Shown here one piece after another: positions 9,611 to 18,358 of a DNA stretch of 64,000 nt (its first letter is position 1; every line of letters starts with the position of its first letter). Under the pieces are notes generated by a model that saw only the letters and a list, made by a program, of their open reading frames with translations, was not told the DNA's origin and did not search any database. The stretch is from positions 124,001-188,000 of the forward strand of contig JBMNCR010000034.1 in NCBI GenBank assembly GCA_049366695.1. The letters are read 5' to 3'. The stretch comes from JBMNCR01 sp049366695. Lineage in GTDB: Bacteria; Bacillota; Clostridia; Eubacteriales; Alkalibacteraceae. Both the position numbers and the translations under genes were made by a program.

Positions 9611-10618
9611 ATGTTTAAAAACAAAGTAACACGGAACTTTATATTAGTTTTAATTATATTTGTATTAACTTTTTCTATGACAGCATGTAACACTGAGAGT
9701 GCGCAAAAAGAAACAATAATACTAGCAAATGCAGGATGGGCTAGTAATGAATTACATAACTCCATAGCTTCCTTTATTATAGAAAATGGTTATGAGTATG
9801 ATACTGATGTCATTTCAGGGGGAACACCTTCTTCCTTAACTGGTATTAGGAACGGTGATATAGATGTTATGTTAGAGTTATGGACTGACAATATAATGGA
9901 TGCCTATCAAGAAGCTCTTGATAACGAAGAAATTTTAAAAGCATCTACTAATTTTGATGATAATGCTCAAGGTTTATATGTACCTACTTATTTAATTGAA
10001 GGTGATGAAGAAAGAGGTATCGAGCCTTTAGCCCCAGATCTAAAATCAATCAAAGATCTTGATAAGTATTGGGAACTTTTCAAAGATCCTGAAGACCCTA
10101 GTAAAGGGCGAATGTATGGAGCAATTCCTGGATGGGCAGCAGATGAAGTAATGCAGACAAAGATAGAAAATTACGGTTTAGATGAAACTTATAATTATTT
10201 TAGCCCCGGTTCTGCCGCAGCTTTAAACACTTCATTGGTAAGTGCTTTTGAAAAAGGCGAAGCATGGTTAGGTTACAATTGGGAACCTACATGGGTTATG
10301 GGATCTTATGACATGACATTATTAGAAGATGAACCGTATGATCAAGCAAAATGGGAAGACGGATATCAATGTGAATTCCCAGCTGTAGATGTAGCAGTGG
10401 CAATTAACATTGATTTACCAAACAAAGCTCCTGAAATAGCAGAATTTTTGAACAATTATGAAACTAATAGTGCTTTAACAAGTGAAGCTTTATCATACAT
10501 GCAGGATAATGAAGCTACAACTGATGAAACAGCAATATGGTTTTTAAAAGAACATGAAGAAATATGGATTAAGTGGGTACCTGAAGATATAGCAACAAAA
10601 GTTAAAGAGGCATTATAG
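9611..10618 (+). CDS. Glycine betaine/proline-type ABC transporter substrate-binding lipoprotein
   Basis: A 335-residue OpuAC/ProX-family binding protein. The N-terminus is a lipoprotein signal (hydrophobic residues 10-23, then TACN at about 25-28), so it should be tethered outside the membrane. Aromatic-rich stretches such as NAGWASNELHN, AIPGWAAD and LGYNWEPTWVM fit the aromatic cage that binds trimethylammonium groups in this family. A GAGAGGA site precedes the ATG. Permease and ATPase genes follow, completing an importer. The exact ligand (betaine, choline, carnitine, proline betaine or another) cannot be read from the sequence. Nearby corrinoid genes make a methylated amine a plausible ligand. 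Confidence 0.9.
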   Translation: MFKNKVTRNFILVLIIFVLTFSMTACNTESAQKETIILANAGWASNELHNSIASFIIENGYEYDTDVISGGTPSSLTGIRNGDIDVMLELWTDNIMDAYQEALDNEEILKASTNFDDNAQGLYVPTYLIEGDEERGIEPLAPDLKSIKDLDKYWELFKDPEDPSKGRMYGAIPGWAADEVMQTKIENYGLDETYNYFSPGSAAALNTSLVSAFEKGEAWLGYNWEPTWVMGSYDMTLLEDEPYDQAKWEDGYQCEFPAVDVAVAINIDLPNKAPEIAEFLNNYETNSALTSEALSYMQDNEATTDETAIWFLKEHEEIWIKWVPEDIATKVKEAL

Positions 10619-10641
10619 TAATTTAACTAATACAAATAGTT

Positions 10642-10684
10642 AGGATGTGAAAAATGCTGCTGTTAACTCTCAGCAGCTAAATAA
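10642..10684 (+). promoter_or_regulatory. Leader mini-ORF and hairpin before the permease start
   Basis: AGGA (10642-10645) is followed 8 nt later by ATG (10654), an eight-codon frame MLLLTLSS and TAA (10678-10680). The permease ATG is only 4 nt further on and has no ribosome site of its own. The mini-ORF coincides with a perfect 7-bp stem (10656-10662 with 10671-10677). This suggests translational coupling or attenuation between the binding-protein and permease genes. Confidence 0.4.
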
Positions 10685-11536
10685 ATGGTTGATTTTCCGG
10701 AAACTATTCATTTAGAGATAGGTAAATATATTGATTTATTCATAAAGTGGTTAATTAATAATTTTGGTGGCTTCTTTGATGCCTTAACTGCAGGGATACT
10801 AGGTTTTTTAGTTAGTATTCAATCGTTTTTATTATTCATTCCATGGTTCGTTTTTTTGATAATTATGTTCTTAATTGGATGGAAAATAAAAGGATGGAAA
10901 TCTGGATTAGTATACTCCATACTAATATTTTTAGTAGGAACGCTAGGCTTATGGGAAGAAATGATACTTACTTTAGCAGTAGTACTAACATCAGTAATTA
11001 TTTCTGCCATAATTGGTGTACCACTTGGAATCGTAGCTGCATACTACAAAAGGTTTGATATAATTATAAAACCTTTACTAGATGCGATGCAGACTATGCC
11101 AAGTTTTGTATATCTTATACCAGCAATGATGCTATTTGGTTTAGGGATGGTTCCTGCTGTATTTGCAACTGTAATTTATGCTACTCCTCCAGCCATACGC
11201 CTAACAAGTTTAGCTATTAAAAATGTTTCTAAAGAAATGAAAGAAGCAGCAAATTCCTTTGGGGCCTCTCCATGGCAAGTGTTAATAAAAGTTGAATTGC
11301 CACAAGCTTTTCCTACCATCATGACTGGTATAAATCAAACTACTATGATGGCTATGTCTATGGTAGTAATTTCATCTATGATTGGTGCAAAGGGATTAGG
11401 GTTAAATGTTTTAACTGCTATTAATAGGATAGATATAAAAATGGGTTTTGAAGCAGGAATAAGCATTGTTTTTCTTGCAATAATAATTGATAGAATTACA
11501 CAGGGAATCGCTGACAAATATAAAATTTCAAATTAA
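10685..11536 (+). CDS. Glycine betaine/proline-type ABC transporter permease
   Basis: A 283-residue inner-membrane permease of the ProW/OpuAB type with about seven hydrophobic helices. The cytoplasmic EAA loop is visible (EAANSFGASPWQVLIKVELP, about residues 183-202), which is the contact point for the ATPase. No Shine-Dalgarno lies directly before the ATG. Instead a mini-ORF with a good site ends 4 nt upstream. The gene is second in a three-gene operon with the binding protein and the CBS-domain ATPase. It probably functions as a homodimer, because no second permease gene is present. Confidence 0.92.
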   Translation: MVDFPETIHLEIGKYIDLFIKWLINNFGGFFDALTAGILGFLVSIQSFLLFIPWFVFLIIMFLIGWKIKGWKSGLVYSILIFLVGTLGLWEEMILTLAVVLTSVIISAIIGVPLGIVAAYYKRFDIIIKPLLDAMQTMPSFVYLIPAMMLFGLGMVPAVFATVIYATPPAIRLTSLAIKNVSKEMKEAANSFGASPWQVLIKVELPQAFPTIMTGINQTTMMAMSMVVISSMIGAKGLGLNVLTAINRIDIKMGFEAGISIVFLAIIIDRITQGIADKYKISN

Positions 11537-11563
11537 AAAAAATATCCAGAATAGGTGTTTAAT

Positions 11564-12733
11564 ATGTCACAAAAAATAAAAGTAGAAAATTTAATAAAAA
11601 TTTTTGGTAATAAACCTCAAGCTGCATTAAAACGTCTAAAAAGTGGACAAAATAAAGATCAAATTTTTAAAGAAACCGGTCAAACTGTTGGAGTAAACAA
11701 TGTATCTTTTTCAGTTGAACAAGGCGAAATATTTGTCATTATGGGTCTTTCTGGAAGTGGGAAATCAAGTTTGATTAGATGTTTGAATTTGCTAAACAAG
11801 CCAACTACGGGTGATATATATGTGGATAATGAAAACATAGTTGAATTTGACAAAAAACAGATAAGAAATTTTAGACAGGAAAAAATGTCTATGGTATTTC
11901 AACATTTTGGCTTATTCACTCATAGAACAGTCTTAGAAAATGTAGCATATGGACTAGAAATAAAAAACGTTCCCAAAGAACAACGACAAAAGATAGCTAT
12001 TGATATACTCTCTACTGTTGGTTTAGAGGGATGGGAAAATAAAATGATAAATGAATTAAGTGGTGGCATGCAACAGAGGGTCGGATTAGCTAGAGCCTTA
12101 GCTAATAATCCAGAAATATTGCTCATGGATGAACCATTTAGTGCATTAGATCCTCTTATAAGACGAGAAATGCAATTAGAATTGATTGAATTACAATCAA
12201 AATTACAAAAAACAATTATTTTTATTACCCATGATGTAAATGAAGCATTTAAATTAGGAGATCGGGTTGCAGTGATGAAAGATGGAAAAATCGTACAAAT
12301 TGGTACTCCTGAAGAAATTTTATCAAACCCATCAAATGAGTATATCGAAGACTTTGTAAGAGATATTGATAGAACAAAAATCATACAAGCAAAAAACATT
12401 ATGTTCAAACCAGAAGTAGCATCATTAAAAGATGGTCCCAAAGTAGCTGTAAAAGAAATGAAAACAAGTGGAATATCAAGTCTTTTTGTTGTAGATAAAG
12501 ATCTTAAACTTCAAGGAATAGTAACCATAGACGACGCCATTGACGCAGTAAAAAACAATAAATCATTAAAAGAAATATTAAAAAATGATTTTTATAAAAC
12601 AAATGCTGATACGTATATACAGGATTTAGTAGATCAAGCTGTTAATACGAAATATCCTATTGTGGTAACAGATGAAAATAACAAATTACTAGGAATTATT
12701 GTGCGTTCTTCTATATTATCTGGTTTAGTATAA
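11564..12733 (+). CDS. Glycine betaine/proline-type ABC transporter ATP-binding protein with CBS domains
   Basis: A 389-residue ProV/OpuAA-type ATPase. Walker A GLSGSGKSS is near residue 62, the signature LSGGMQQRVGLARAL near 163, Walker B ILLMDEPFSALD near 186 and the switch His in ITHD near 220. Two CBS domains occupy about residues 275-389, a feature of ionic-strength or nucleotide-regulated betaine importers. An in-frame GTG at 11555 overlaps the AGGTG ribosome site, so the ATG at 11564, 6 nt after it, is chosen. It is the last gene of the transporter operon and is followed by a terminator. Confidence 0.94.
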   Translation: MSQKIKVENLIKIFGNKPQAALKRLKSGQNKDQIFKETGQTVGVNNVSFSVEQGEIFVIMGLSGSGKSSLIRCLNLLNKPTTGDIYVDNENIVEFDKKQIRNFRQEKMSMVFQHFGLFTHRTVLENVAYGLEIKNVPKEQRQKIAIDILSTVGLEGWENKMINELSGGMQQRVGLARALANNPEILLMDEPFSALDPLIRREMQLELIELQSKLQKTIIFITHDVNEAFKLGDRVAVMKDGKIVQIGTPEEILSNPSNEYIEDFVRDIDRTKIIQAKNIMFKPEVASLKDGPKVAVKEMKTSGISSLFVVDKDLKLQGIVTIDDAIDAVKNNKSLKEILKNDFYKTNADTYIQDLVDQAVNTKYPIVVTDENNKLLGIIVRSSILSGLV

Positions 12734-12740
12734 CAAATAA

Positions 12741-12767
12741 AAAGTGTCTGATATTCAGGCACTTTTT
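12741..12767 (+). terminator. Rho-independent terminator of the transporter operon
   Basis: An AAAGTG-type stem with a short loop (12741-12765) runs into TTTTT just after the ATPase stop codon. Confidence 0.85.
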
Positions 12768-12877
12768 ACTATTTATAAAACTTATTAATATCTCTATGTT
12801 ATTATTTTTTATATTACAAAAACAAGTTATATATGAATTAGAATAAACCTAATTAATTAAACTCTGTATCTACATCA

Positions 12878-13000
12878 TTAGTTCAGCATTATACATACTT
12901 TAATCAACTTATTTACAATGATTCTCATGTAAAGATAATATCCTAAAAATATACTACCAACGAAAAGTCCAAAAGCATTTATATTATCATTGTTATTCAT
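12878..13000 (-). CDS. Possible 40-residue membrane peptide
   Basis: A short open frame beginning at an ATG at 13000. It has a polar Asn-rich N-terminus, one hydrophobic segment (about residues 10-22, including FGLFVGSIFLGYYL) and a basic tail. It lies 47 bp downstream of the MetH-activation-like gene in the same direction. The ribosome site is weak (only AGAG-like), and no homologue comes to mind, so it may be chance. Confidence 0.25.
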   Translation of the reverse strand: MNNNDNINAFGLFVGSIFLGYYLYMRIIVNKLIKVCIMLN

Positions 13001-13047
13001 TGCTCTAATTGAAATCTTAATACTTACTTCAACAAATTCTAAAAATA

Positions 13048-13632
13048 TCAAATCTCATAATATATTCCCGATACAGATTTGGTAGGTCGCATTAGAGAAC
13101 TTTCAGTTAATCTTACTCCTATTAATTCGGTTACATCCCCTATCATTTTAAATAATAATGTTTGTTCATTCATAGGCCAATCATCAAATGATCCAGGAAT
13201 AGAATATGATAATTCTTTTATATCAAAGGTTTGCTTAATATGATTTGACACAAAATCAGTCCCAGCACTTAAAATAATTGCTTTAATACCATCAGCAATA
13301 TATTTTTCCATAATGTTTTCAATATTTTCTGACCACTGCTCTATTTCGGTTCCACAAGTAATTACATAAGGAAAAACAACCTCTAAACCATTTGTATTTA
13401 CTCGTAGATTTTCGCTATGAAAAGATGTCCCATCTACAACTATAAAATCCTCACCTCTAGAAACTACTGGCGCTTGTATGTATATAGCTTTTGGTTTTGC
13501 AATATTATTTGCTTCTTTTAATAACTTATCAATCATGTCAGTAGTCCTTTTATTACTCCTTAATTGCAACGTTTCTTTAAGTTGATCTACATTAATATTA
13601 AAACTTATTTCTTCAAATACTTCCTTATACAA
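13048..13632 (-). CDS. Vitamin B12-dependent methionine synthase activation-domain-like protein
   Basis: A 194-residue stand-alone version of the MetH C-terminal activation (AdoMet-binding) domain. The C-terminal signature PGSFDDWPMNEQ, then GVRLTESSLMRPTKSVSGI, matches the short activation-domain proteins that accompany corrinoid methyltransferases in Clostridia. In MetH this domain supplies AdoMet during reductive methylation of inactive cob(II)alamin. A similar repair role for the corrinoid proteins at 14242 and 16396 is the natural inference. The start is TTG, 6-7 nt after AGAGGGG. A TATAAT-like -10 is visible about 45 bp upstream. It diverges from the corrinoid operon. Confidence 0.82.
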   Translation of the reverse strand: MYKEVFEEISFNINVDQLKETLQLRSNKRTTDMIDKLLKEANNIAKPKAIYIQAPVVSRGEDFIVVDGTSFHSENLRVNTNGLEVVFPYVITCGTEIEQWSENIENIMEKYIADGIKAIILSAGTDFVSNHIKQTFDIKELSYSIPGSFDDWPMNEQTLLFKMIGDVTELIGVRLTESSLMRPTKSVSGIYYEI

Positions 13633-14241
13633 ATATATCCCCTCTTCCCCATAAACAATTTTAAAAAGATTGTCACAAAAACTATTATACCACTGGCAGA
13701 CGGCTATATTGAAGAGTAAATACTAAATTAATTACGATAATTTATATATGTCAAAAATATTATAATTTTCTTCATATACTTACCCTAATAAGAAAAATAA
13801 TTCTTTTATATTATTATTTAACGATACTAAATAAAAAATTATTTAATTACGATTACACTGTAATTGTATAAAAAAAGTGAAATTAATATATTTGAAATAA
13901 ACATTGCATAACAAGGTGAAATGTATATCTAAAACTAATAGAAAACAAGTTCTGGCTAGTACAAATGAAAATATGGAAAAATAACTAAATTTATTAAAAA
14001 GTAACACCATCCTAAAAACAAACAGAAATATGATATAATTACAAAACAACTTTTTAACATTTAAATAGTTATAATTATTTTATATCATTGCATGTAGATA
14101 TTATTTTATTAATTTTTTTTAGCTAATAAAAATGATATAATGAAAATATTAGTATTCTTATTTAAATAAATTTAAAAATACAATTTTTTTATATTAACTA
14201 TAACTTATGCTATTATTACTTTTGGGAAAGAAGGGTACCTT
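13633..14241. other. 609-bp AT-rich divergent intergenic region
   Basis: It lies between the MetH-activation-like gene and the first corrinoid gene. It is very AT-rich with scattered TATAAT-like boxes (for example near 14132, and an extended TGC-TATTAT near 14208-14216). I looked for a cobalamin riboswitch box and found none. No convincing small gene is present, because open stretches lack ribosome sites. Confidence 0.5.
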
Positions 14242-14892
14242 TTGATAGAATCTATCGTTAGATCAGTTGAAGAGTTAAACGAGGAAAAAGTAATAAATTT
14301 ATCAAAGTATCACCTAAGTATGGGAAAAGACCCAATAAATATTATTAATTCTATTCAAATAGGAATGTTCAAAATTGGAGAGTTATTTGAAACAGGAAAA
14401 TTTTTTTTAGCCGATTTAATTATGGCTGGACTTATATTTAAAGAAGTTTTAGCACTTGAAGAAATGAATATATCAATAAATAATAGAATGAAATACACAA
14501 CAAAGCCAACTATTGTCATTGGTACAGTAAAAGATGATTTGCATGACATCGGAAAAGAAATTTTTTCTGGCATGGCAATAGCATGTGGATATAAAGTTAT
14601 AGATTTAGGTGTAGATATTCCAGCAGAAATTTTTATAGACAATTACTATAGATATAAACCTGAAATAATTGGTATAAGCGGAGTTTTAACTGACTCAATA
14701 AAAAATATGAAATCAGTTGTAGATTTATTTAAGGAAAAAGGATTAAGAGAAAACGTAAAAATTATTATCGGTGGTAATCCAATCACTAAAGAAGTCTTAA
14801 ATTTTACTGGAGCCGACGCATATAGTTTAGATATTAAACATGGGATAGAAATATGTGATCAGTGGATAAAAAACATAAACGAGGGTATTTAA
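14242..14892 (+). CDS. Corrinoid protein of a methyltransferase system (first copy)
   Basis: A 216-residue two-domain cobalamin carrier of the MtaC/MtbC/MttC type. The N-terminal helical cap is B12-binding_2 (about residues 5-85). The Rossmann B12-binding domain (about 92-214) has the cobalt-ligand motif DLHDIGK near residues 98-104 and the nucleotide-tail loops GISGVLT and IIGGNP. It shuttles methyl groups between a substrate-specific methyltransferase and a second acceptor enzyme. The start is TTG, preceded by GAAGGG about 8 nt upstream. Its stop abuts the start of the first GntR gene, so the two are co-transcribed. It is a paralogue of the gene at 16396 and more divergent in the cap. Confidence 0.92.
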   Translation: MIESIVRSVEELNEEKVINLSKYHLSMGKDPINIINSIQIGMFKIGELFETGKFFLADLIMAGLIFKEVLALEEMNISINNRMKYTTKPTIVIGTVKDDLHDIGKEIFSGMAIACGYKVIDLGVDIPAEIFIDNYYRYKPEIIGISGVLTDSIKNMKSVVDLFKEKGLRENVKIIIGGNPITKEVLNFTGADAYSLDIKHGIEICDQWIKNINEGI

Positions 14893-15600
14893 TTGAGCAA
14901 ATCATTACATGAAACCATATTTAATTCTATAAGAGATGATATTAGTAAAGAGAAGTATAAGATAGGGGAAATTTTGCCTTCTGAAAATATGTTGGCAAAA
15001 TCATTCAATACTACCCGAATGACTGTTAGAAACGCTTTGATACGTCTATCAGACGAAGGTTATATATACTCTGTAGCTGGAAAAGGATATTATGTAAAAG
15101 AAAAAAAATACAATAAATACAAATTTACCTTTGACGAAACAAAGATACTCAATCAAAACATTGAAGAGGCTAAACTTATTTCTGTAGATATTATTAAACC
15201 AGATGTTGATTTATCGTATAATTTAAGGCTTCCCAGTGATAGCAGAATTGTTTCAATTAAGAGGTTATTATTTTCTAATGGTACTAAAGTTGCATATGAT
15301 GAAAAATTTATACCTTATTATAGTGGAATACCAATAATCGAATCCGAAATCAATTATGCTTCATTGCCTGAAATTATTTCTAATAAAGAATCGCTATTCA
15401 ATATGAAAAAAAAACTATCAATAAAAGTTATCAAAAGTACTAAAGATATTATGGAAATATTTGATTTCAGTAAAGCACAATCTGTATTTCGAATAGAACA
15501 TACCATATTAGATGATGAAAGTGAACCTATTGCATGGGCAAAAATCACGTACTTAATGGATTACTTTCGTATCGATACAAAATTAATGTTAAACAAATGA
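14893..15600 (+). CDS. GntR/HutC-family transcriptional regulator with UTRA domain (copy 1)
   Basis: A 235-residue regulator with an N-terminal GntR winged helix (about residues 5-70, including LPSENMLAKSFNTTRMTVRN) and a C-terminal UTRA effector domain (about 90-230), which binds small ligands in relatives. The TTG start lies immediately after the upstream stop, with GAGGG 7 nt before it. It is followed 19 bp later by a second GntR/UTRA gene of similar size. The pair sits upstream of a corrinoid/methyltransferase transcription unit whose promoter overlaps a HutC-like dyad, so they are likely substrate-responsive repressors of methyl-transfer genes. Confidence 0.9.
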   Translation: MSKSLHETIFNSIRDDISKEKYKIGEILPSENMLAKSFNTTRMTVRNALIRLSDEGYIYSVAGKGYYVKEKKYNKYKFTFDETKILNQNIEEAKLISVDIIKPDVDLSYNLRLPSDSRIVSIKRLLFSNGTKVAYDEKFIPYYSGIPIIESEINYASLPEIISNKESLFNMKKKLSIKVIKSTKDIMEIFDFSKAQSVFRIEHTILDDESEPIAWAKITYLMDYFRIDTKLMLNK

Positions 15601-15619
15601 CTACAAATGTGAGGTATTT

Positions 15620-16309
15620 ATGGGAGTACAAATTTATAGATCTATCGTTAAAGATATAAAATCAAAAATAAATTCTGGAGTATATCATTATGGCGAACAA
15701 TTGCCTACGGAAGAAGAGTTTAAAAAAATATATAATACTAGTAAATCTACTATAAGAAAAGCTCTAAAAATACTTGCTGATGAAGGATATGTATACGCTA
15801 TTCATAGAAAAGGATATTTTATTGATACCCCTAATACAAATGAGTACATCCTTTACTTTGATGAAGTTGATATTGGTCTTGGAATAGACCAGACAGACAT
15901 TATTTCAATAAATCTAATTAGTAACGAGTCTAATCAAATTAAATATATCCCACATAACAAGAAGGCACTTGAAATAAAAAGTATCTTCAGATCTTCAGAG
16001 ATTCCCGTAGGCTATGATACAAAATATATTGCTTACAACAAAGGTATTTCTATTCAAGCAAAGGATTCAGTACCAATCAATATTTTAGATGTTCTTTCAA
16101 AACAAATCATTTTATATCATATAGAAAAAGAGCTTACTATAAGTGGATGTAAAGCCACTAAAGAAATTGCTTCTAATTTGCATATTAATGAACATGAATA
16201 CGTTATAAAAGCAGAACATCGCTATTACGATCGATATAAAAAAATAATCGCTTATTGCGTTACTTATTATAGACCTTCATTTATTAAATTATCTGCAAAT
16301 TCCTTATAA
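15620..16309 (+). CDS. GntR/HutC-family transcriptional regulator with UTRA domain (copy 2)
   Basis: A 229-residue paralogue of the preceding gene, with the GntR winged helix (LPTEEEFKKIYNTSKSTIRK, about residues 27-46) and a UTRA domain (about 80-225). A GTGAGG site precedes the ATG. Tandem UTRA regulators with different effector domains could act as heterodimers or answer to two ligands. The gene ends 16 bp before a consensus promoter driving the second corrinoid gene. Confidence 0.9.
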   Translation: MGVQIYRSIVKDIKSKINSGVYHYGEQLPTEEEFKKIYNTSKSTIRKALKILADEGYVYAIHRKGYFIDTPNTNEYILYFDEVDIGLGIDQTDIISINLISNESNQIKYIPHNKKALEIKSIFRSSEIPVGYDTKYIAYNKGISIQAKDSVPINILDVLSKQIILYHIEKELTISGCKATKEIASNLHINEHEYVIKAEHRYYDRYKKIIAYCVTYYRPSFIKLSANSL

Positions 16310-16325
16310 TTTAAAATTTTTAATC

Positions 16326-16364
16326 TTGACATACTGTTTTTTTTGCAATATACTTAGTCTATAC
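16326..16364 (+). promoter_or_regulatory. Consensus sigma-A promoter with HutC-like operator dyad
   Basis: TTGACA (16326-16331), exactly 17 bp, then TATACT (16349-16354). The core GTCTATAC (16357-16364) fits the GTMTAKAC operator core described for HutC-type GntR regulators and is embedded in the dyad TAGTCTATACTA (16355-16366). It covers the expected transcription start, so bound repressor would block the polymerase. The regulators are encoded immediately upstream. Confidence 0.7.
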
Positions 16365-16395
16365 TAGTATATATTAATAAAAAGGAGGAGTTAAA

Positions 16396-17031
16396 GTGGA
16401 TTTTCAATCATTAACACAAGCAGTAGGAGAACTTGAAGAAGAAAAAGTACTTGAAATGTTAAATGATTTTATCGCTAATAATCCATCTGAAACAGACGGA
16501 CAAAAAGCTGTCACAGCATGCCAAGATGGAATGGCAGTAGTAGGAGACTTATTTGAAAAAGGAGAATATTTTGTAGGCGATTTAATCTTTGCAGGTGAAC
16601 TGCTAACAGAAGCAATAAATACGCTAAAGCCAGTCATAGGGTCAGAAAACAGCTCAAAAGCAGGCACTATTGTACTTGGAACAGTTCACGGTGACTTACA
16701 TGATATTGGCAAGAATATTTTTAAAAGCATGAGTGAGGCAGCAGGTTTTGAAGTTCATGACATTGGTATAGACCAACCTGTAAGTACTTTTGTTGAAAAA
16801 GTAAAAGAAATAAAACCTGATATAGTAGGCATGAGTGGAGTACTTACCTTAGCTTTAGAATCAATGAAAGACACAGTTGATGGACTTCAAGAAGCAGGTC
16901 TTAGAGATAGCGTAAAGATTATCATTGGAGGAAATCCTGTAACTAAAGAAGCCTGTGAACATATAAAAGCAGATGCATTTACAACAAACGCCGCAGAAGG
17001 CGTAAAAATTTCACAAGGGTGGGTGAATTAA
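16396..17031 (+). CDS. Corrinoid protein of a methyltransferase system (second copy)
   Basis: A 211-residue cobalamin carrier. It has a helical B12-binding_2 cap (about residues 1-85) and a B12-binding Rossmann domain with the ligand motif DLHDIGK (about 98-104), GMSGVLTLALE and IIGGNPVTKEA. AAAGGAGGAG lies 5 nt before the GTG start, one of the strongest ribosome sites in the window, which suggests high expression. It abuts the UroD-family methyltransferase at 17032 with no gap, the classic partner arrangement. A decayed relative of its N- and C-terminal segments is found at about 32770-32880. Confidence 0.93.
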   Translation: MDFQSLTQAVGELEEEKVLEMLNDFIANNPSETDGQKAVTACQDGMAVVGDLFEKGEYFVGDLIFAGELLTEAINTLKPVIGSENSSKAGTIVLGTVHGDLHDIGKNIFKSMSEAAGFEVHDIGIDQPVSTFVEKVKEIKPDIVGMSGVLTLALESMKDTVDGLQEAGLRDSVKIIIGGNPVTKEACEHIKADAFTTNAAEGVKISQGWVN

Positions 17032-18177
17032 ATGAGCGTTGATATGAAATTATTTCAAGAAAAAAAAGAAAGGGTTATAAAAACAATACAAAGAAAAGAG
17101 GTGGATAAACCTTCTTTTATGTTTGTTGGAGATGGCTATTATCCCTATTATGCCGGAGTGGAGAAATCTTCTGTAACCACATTTGAAAAAGCTGCAGAAG
17201 TCGTTGTCAAAGTGTCTGATGATTTGCAGTATGACACTTCACTTATTCCTTTTATGCCTGCGAATCTTACTGTATCACCATCGTTAGAACTTCTTGGTGG
17301 TGGATGTCATGTCGTCAAAGAGTGCTCAAAACAAATTTGTCCTGAAAAAGTAGTAATAATGGAACCTTCAGAATATCCTGAATTAATAAAAGATCCTACA
17401 AATTATTTATTAGAAACCGTATTACCTAGGAGATATTCGTTATTAGAAAGTAATAATAATGAAGAAAAATTTAATAAACTTTTGCTGGCGCTTCAAGAAG
17501 GACAAAAACTAGGTCAATATACACAAGCTTGTGAGGAACAGGGAGCACCTACTCTCATGAATCAAATATCCATCGCTCCTGTGGATTACATATTTGATTT
17601 CTTTAGGGATTTCAATGGTATTGTTCGCGATATTAAAAGAAGTCCAGATCTTGTAAGAGACGCAGGATTAGCAATACTAGAAACCTATAAGACTTTTATT
17701 AAGACTTTCAAACCCCAAGAAGATAAGGCTATCTTTGTTCCCATGCATATACCTGCCTTTCTAAAATCAAAGGATTTTGAAAAAACATATTGGCCATCTT
17801 TTAAAGAATTTGCAGAGTTTATGGCAGAATCAGGTCATAATGTAGCATACTATTTTGAGAAAAAGTATGAACATTTATTCGATTATTTACAGGAATTACC
17901 CAAGAAAGGTGTCATAGGTATATTCCAAGAAGATGATATGAAACTCACAAAACAAAAACTAGGTAATACCATGGCAATAGCTGGCGGATTATCAACAGCT
18001 ATCATGCAACATGGAACGAAAGAAGAATGCATAGATCATGTTAAAGAACTTATTGATAATTTTTGCCCAGGTGGCGGATATTTTATTGCTCCAGATACTC
18101 CAATGATGTTCCCAGTTGATGCTAAACCTGAAAATTTAAAAGTAATTGCAGACTATATAAGAGATTACAGATTTTAA
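17032..18177 (+). CDS. UroD-family corrinoid methyltransferase (MtaA/CmuA-like)
   Basis: A 381-residue member of the uroporphyrinogen-decarboxylase fold family (COG0407), which in methyl-transfer systems moves methyl groups to or from corrinoid proteins. The context, directly after a corrinoid gene and without heme genes, argues against a true heme UroD. C-terminal features include AGGLSTAIMQHGTKEEC and CPGGGYFIAPDTP. The ATG follows the upstream stop directly, with GGGTGGGTG as ribosome site. Whether it demethylates the substrate (MT1) or methylates the final acceptor (MT2) cannot be decided. It is followed by a 41-residue peptide and a 73-residue membrane protein, the same order as at 34619-32957 on the other strand. 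Confidence 0.88.
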   Translation: MSVDMKLFQEKKERVIKTIQRKEVDKPSFMFVGDGYYPYYAGVEKSSVTTFEKAAEVVVKVSDDLQYDTSLIPFMPANLTVSPSLELLGGGCHVVKECSKQICPEKVVIMEPSEYPELIKDPTNYLLETVLPRRYSLLESNNNEEKFNKLLLALQEGQKLGQYTQACEEQGAPTLMNQISIAPVDYIFDFFRDFNGIVRDIKRSPDLVRDAGLAILETYKTFIKTFKPQEDKAIFVPMHIPAFLKSKDFEKTYWPSFKEFAEFMAESGHNVAYYFEKKYEHLFDYLQELPKKGVIGIFQEDDMKLTKQKLGNTMAIAGGLSTAIMQHGTKEECIDHVKELIDNFCPGGGYFIAPDTPMMFPVDAKPENLKVIADYIRDYRF

Positions 18178-18198
18178 ATAGATAGAGAGGTGAATGAA

Positions 18199-18324
18199 AT
18201 GAGTGAAAAGGGTTCAAACAGACAAGTACTAGAGAATATTGCTAAGAAAATATTGCAATTAAAAACACAAGAAGAGATAGATGCTTTTGTAAATATGTAT
18301 GTTTATTCTGTATTGGTAGCTTAA
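18199..18324 (+). CDS. 41-residue peptide linked to UroD-family methyltransferase
   Basis: An ATG at 18199 is preceded by GAGAGGTGA and gives 41 codons. The peptide is a charged, probably helical chain (VLENIAKKILQL) ending in a hydrophobic tail (FVNMYVYSVLVA). It sits 21 bp after the methyltransferase and 34 bp before the membrane-protein gene, within one transcription unit. A comparable 43-residue frame ending in a similar hydrophobic tail occupies the same slot in the second cassette (33316-33447). No known family is recognised. It may be a small regulatory or membrane-docking subunit. Confidence 0.6.
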   Translation: MSEKGSNRQVLENIAKKILQLKTQEEIDAFVNMYVYSVLVA

Positions 18325-18358
18325 ATTAAAATAAATTAGGATGGAGAATACTTATAAT

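Noticed and set aside
13843..14049. 68-codon hydrophobic leftward frame
   Set aside because: It is in a very AT-rich intergenic region with no credible ribosome site, and its composition looks like chance.
13690..14241. Possible cobalamin riboswitch before the corrinoid and MetH-activation-like genes
   Set aside because: A short CCACTGG-like string near 13691 is present, but the rest of the conserved B12-box context is absent.
17032..18177. Heme-biosynthetic uroporphyrinogen decarboxylase (hemE)
   Set aside because: It is adjacent to a corrinoid protein and no heme gene is nearby. The family includes many corrinoid methyltransferases, so the methyl-transfer role fits better.
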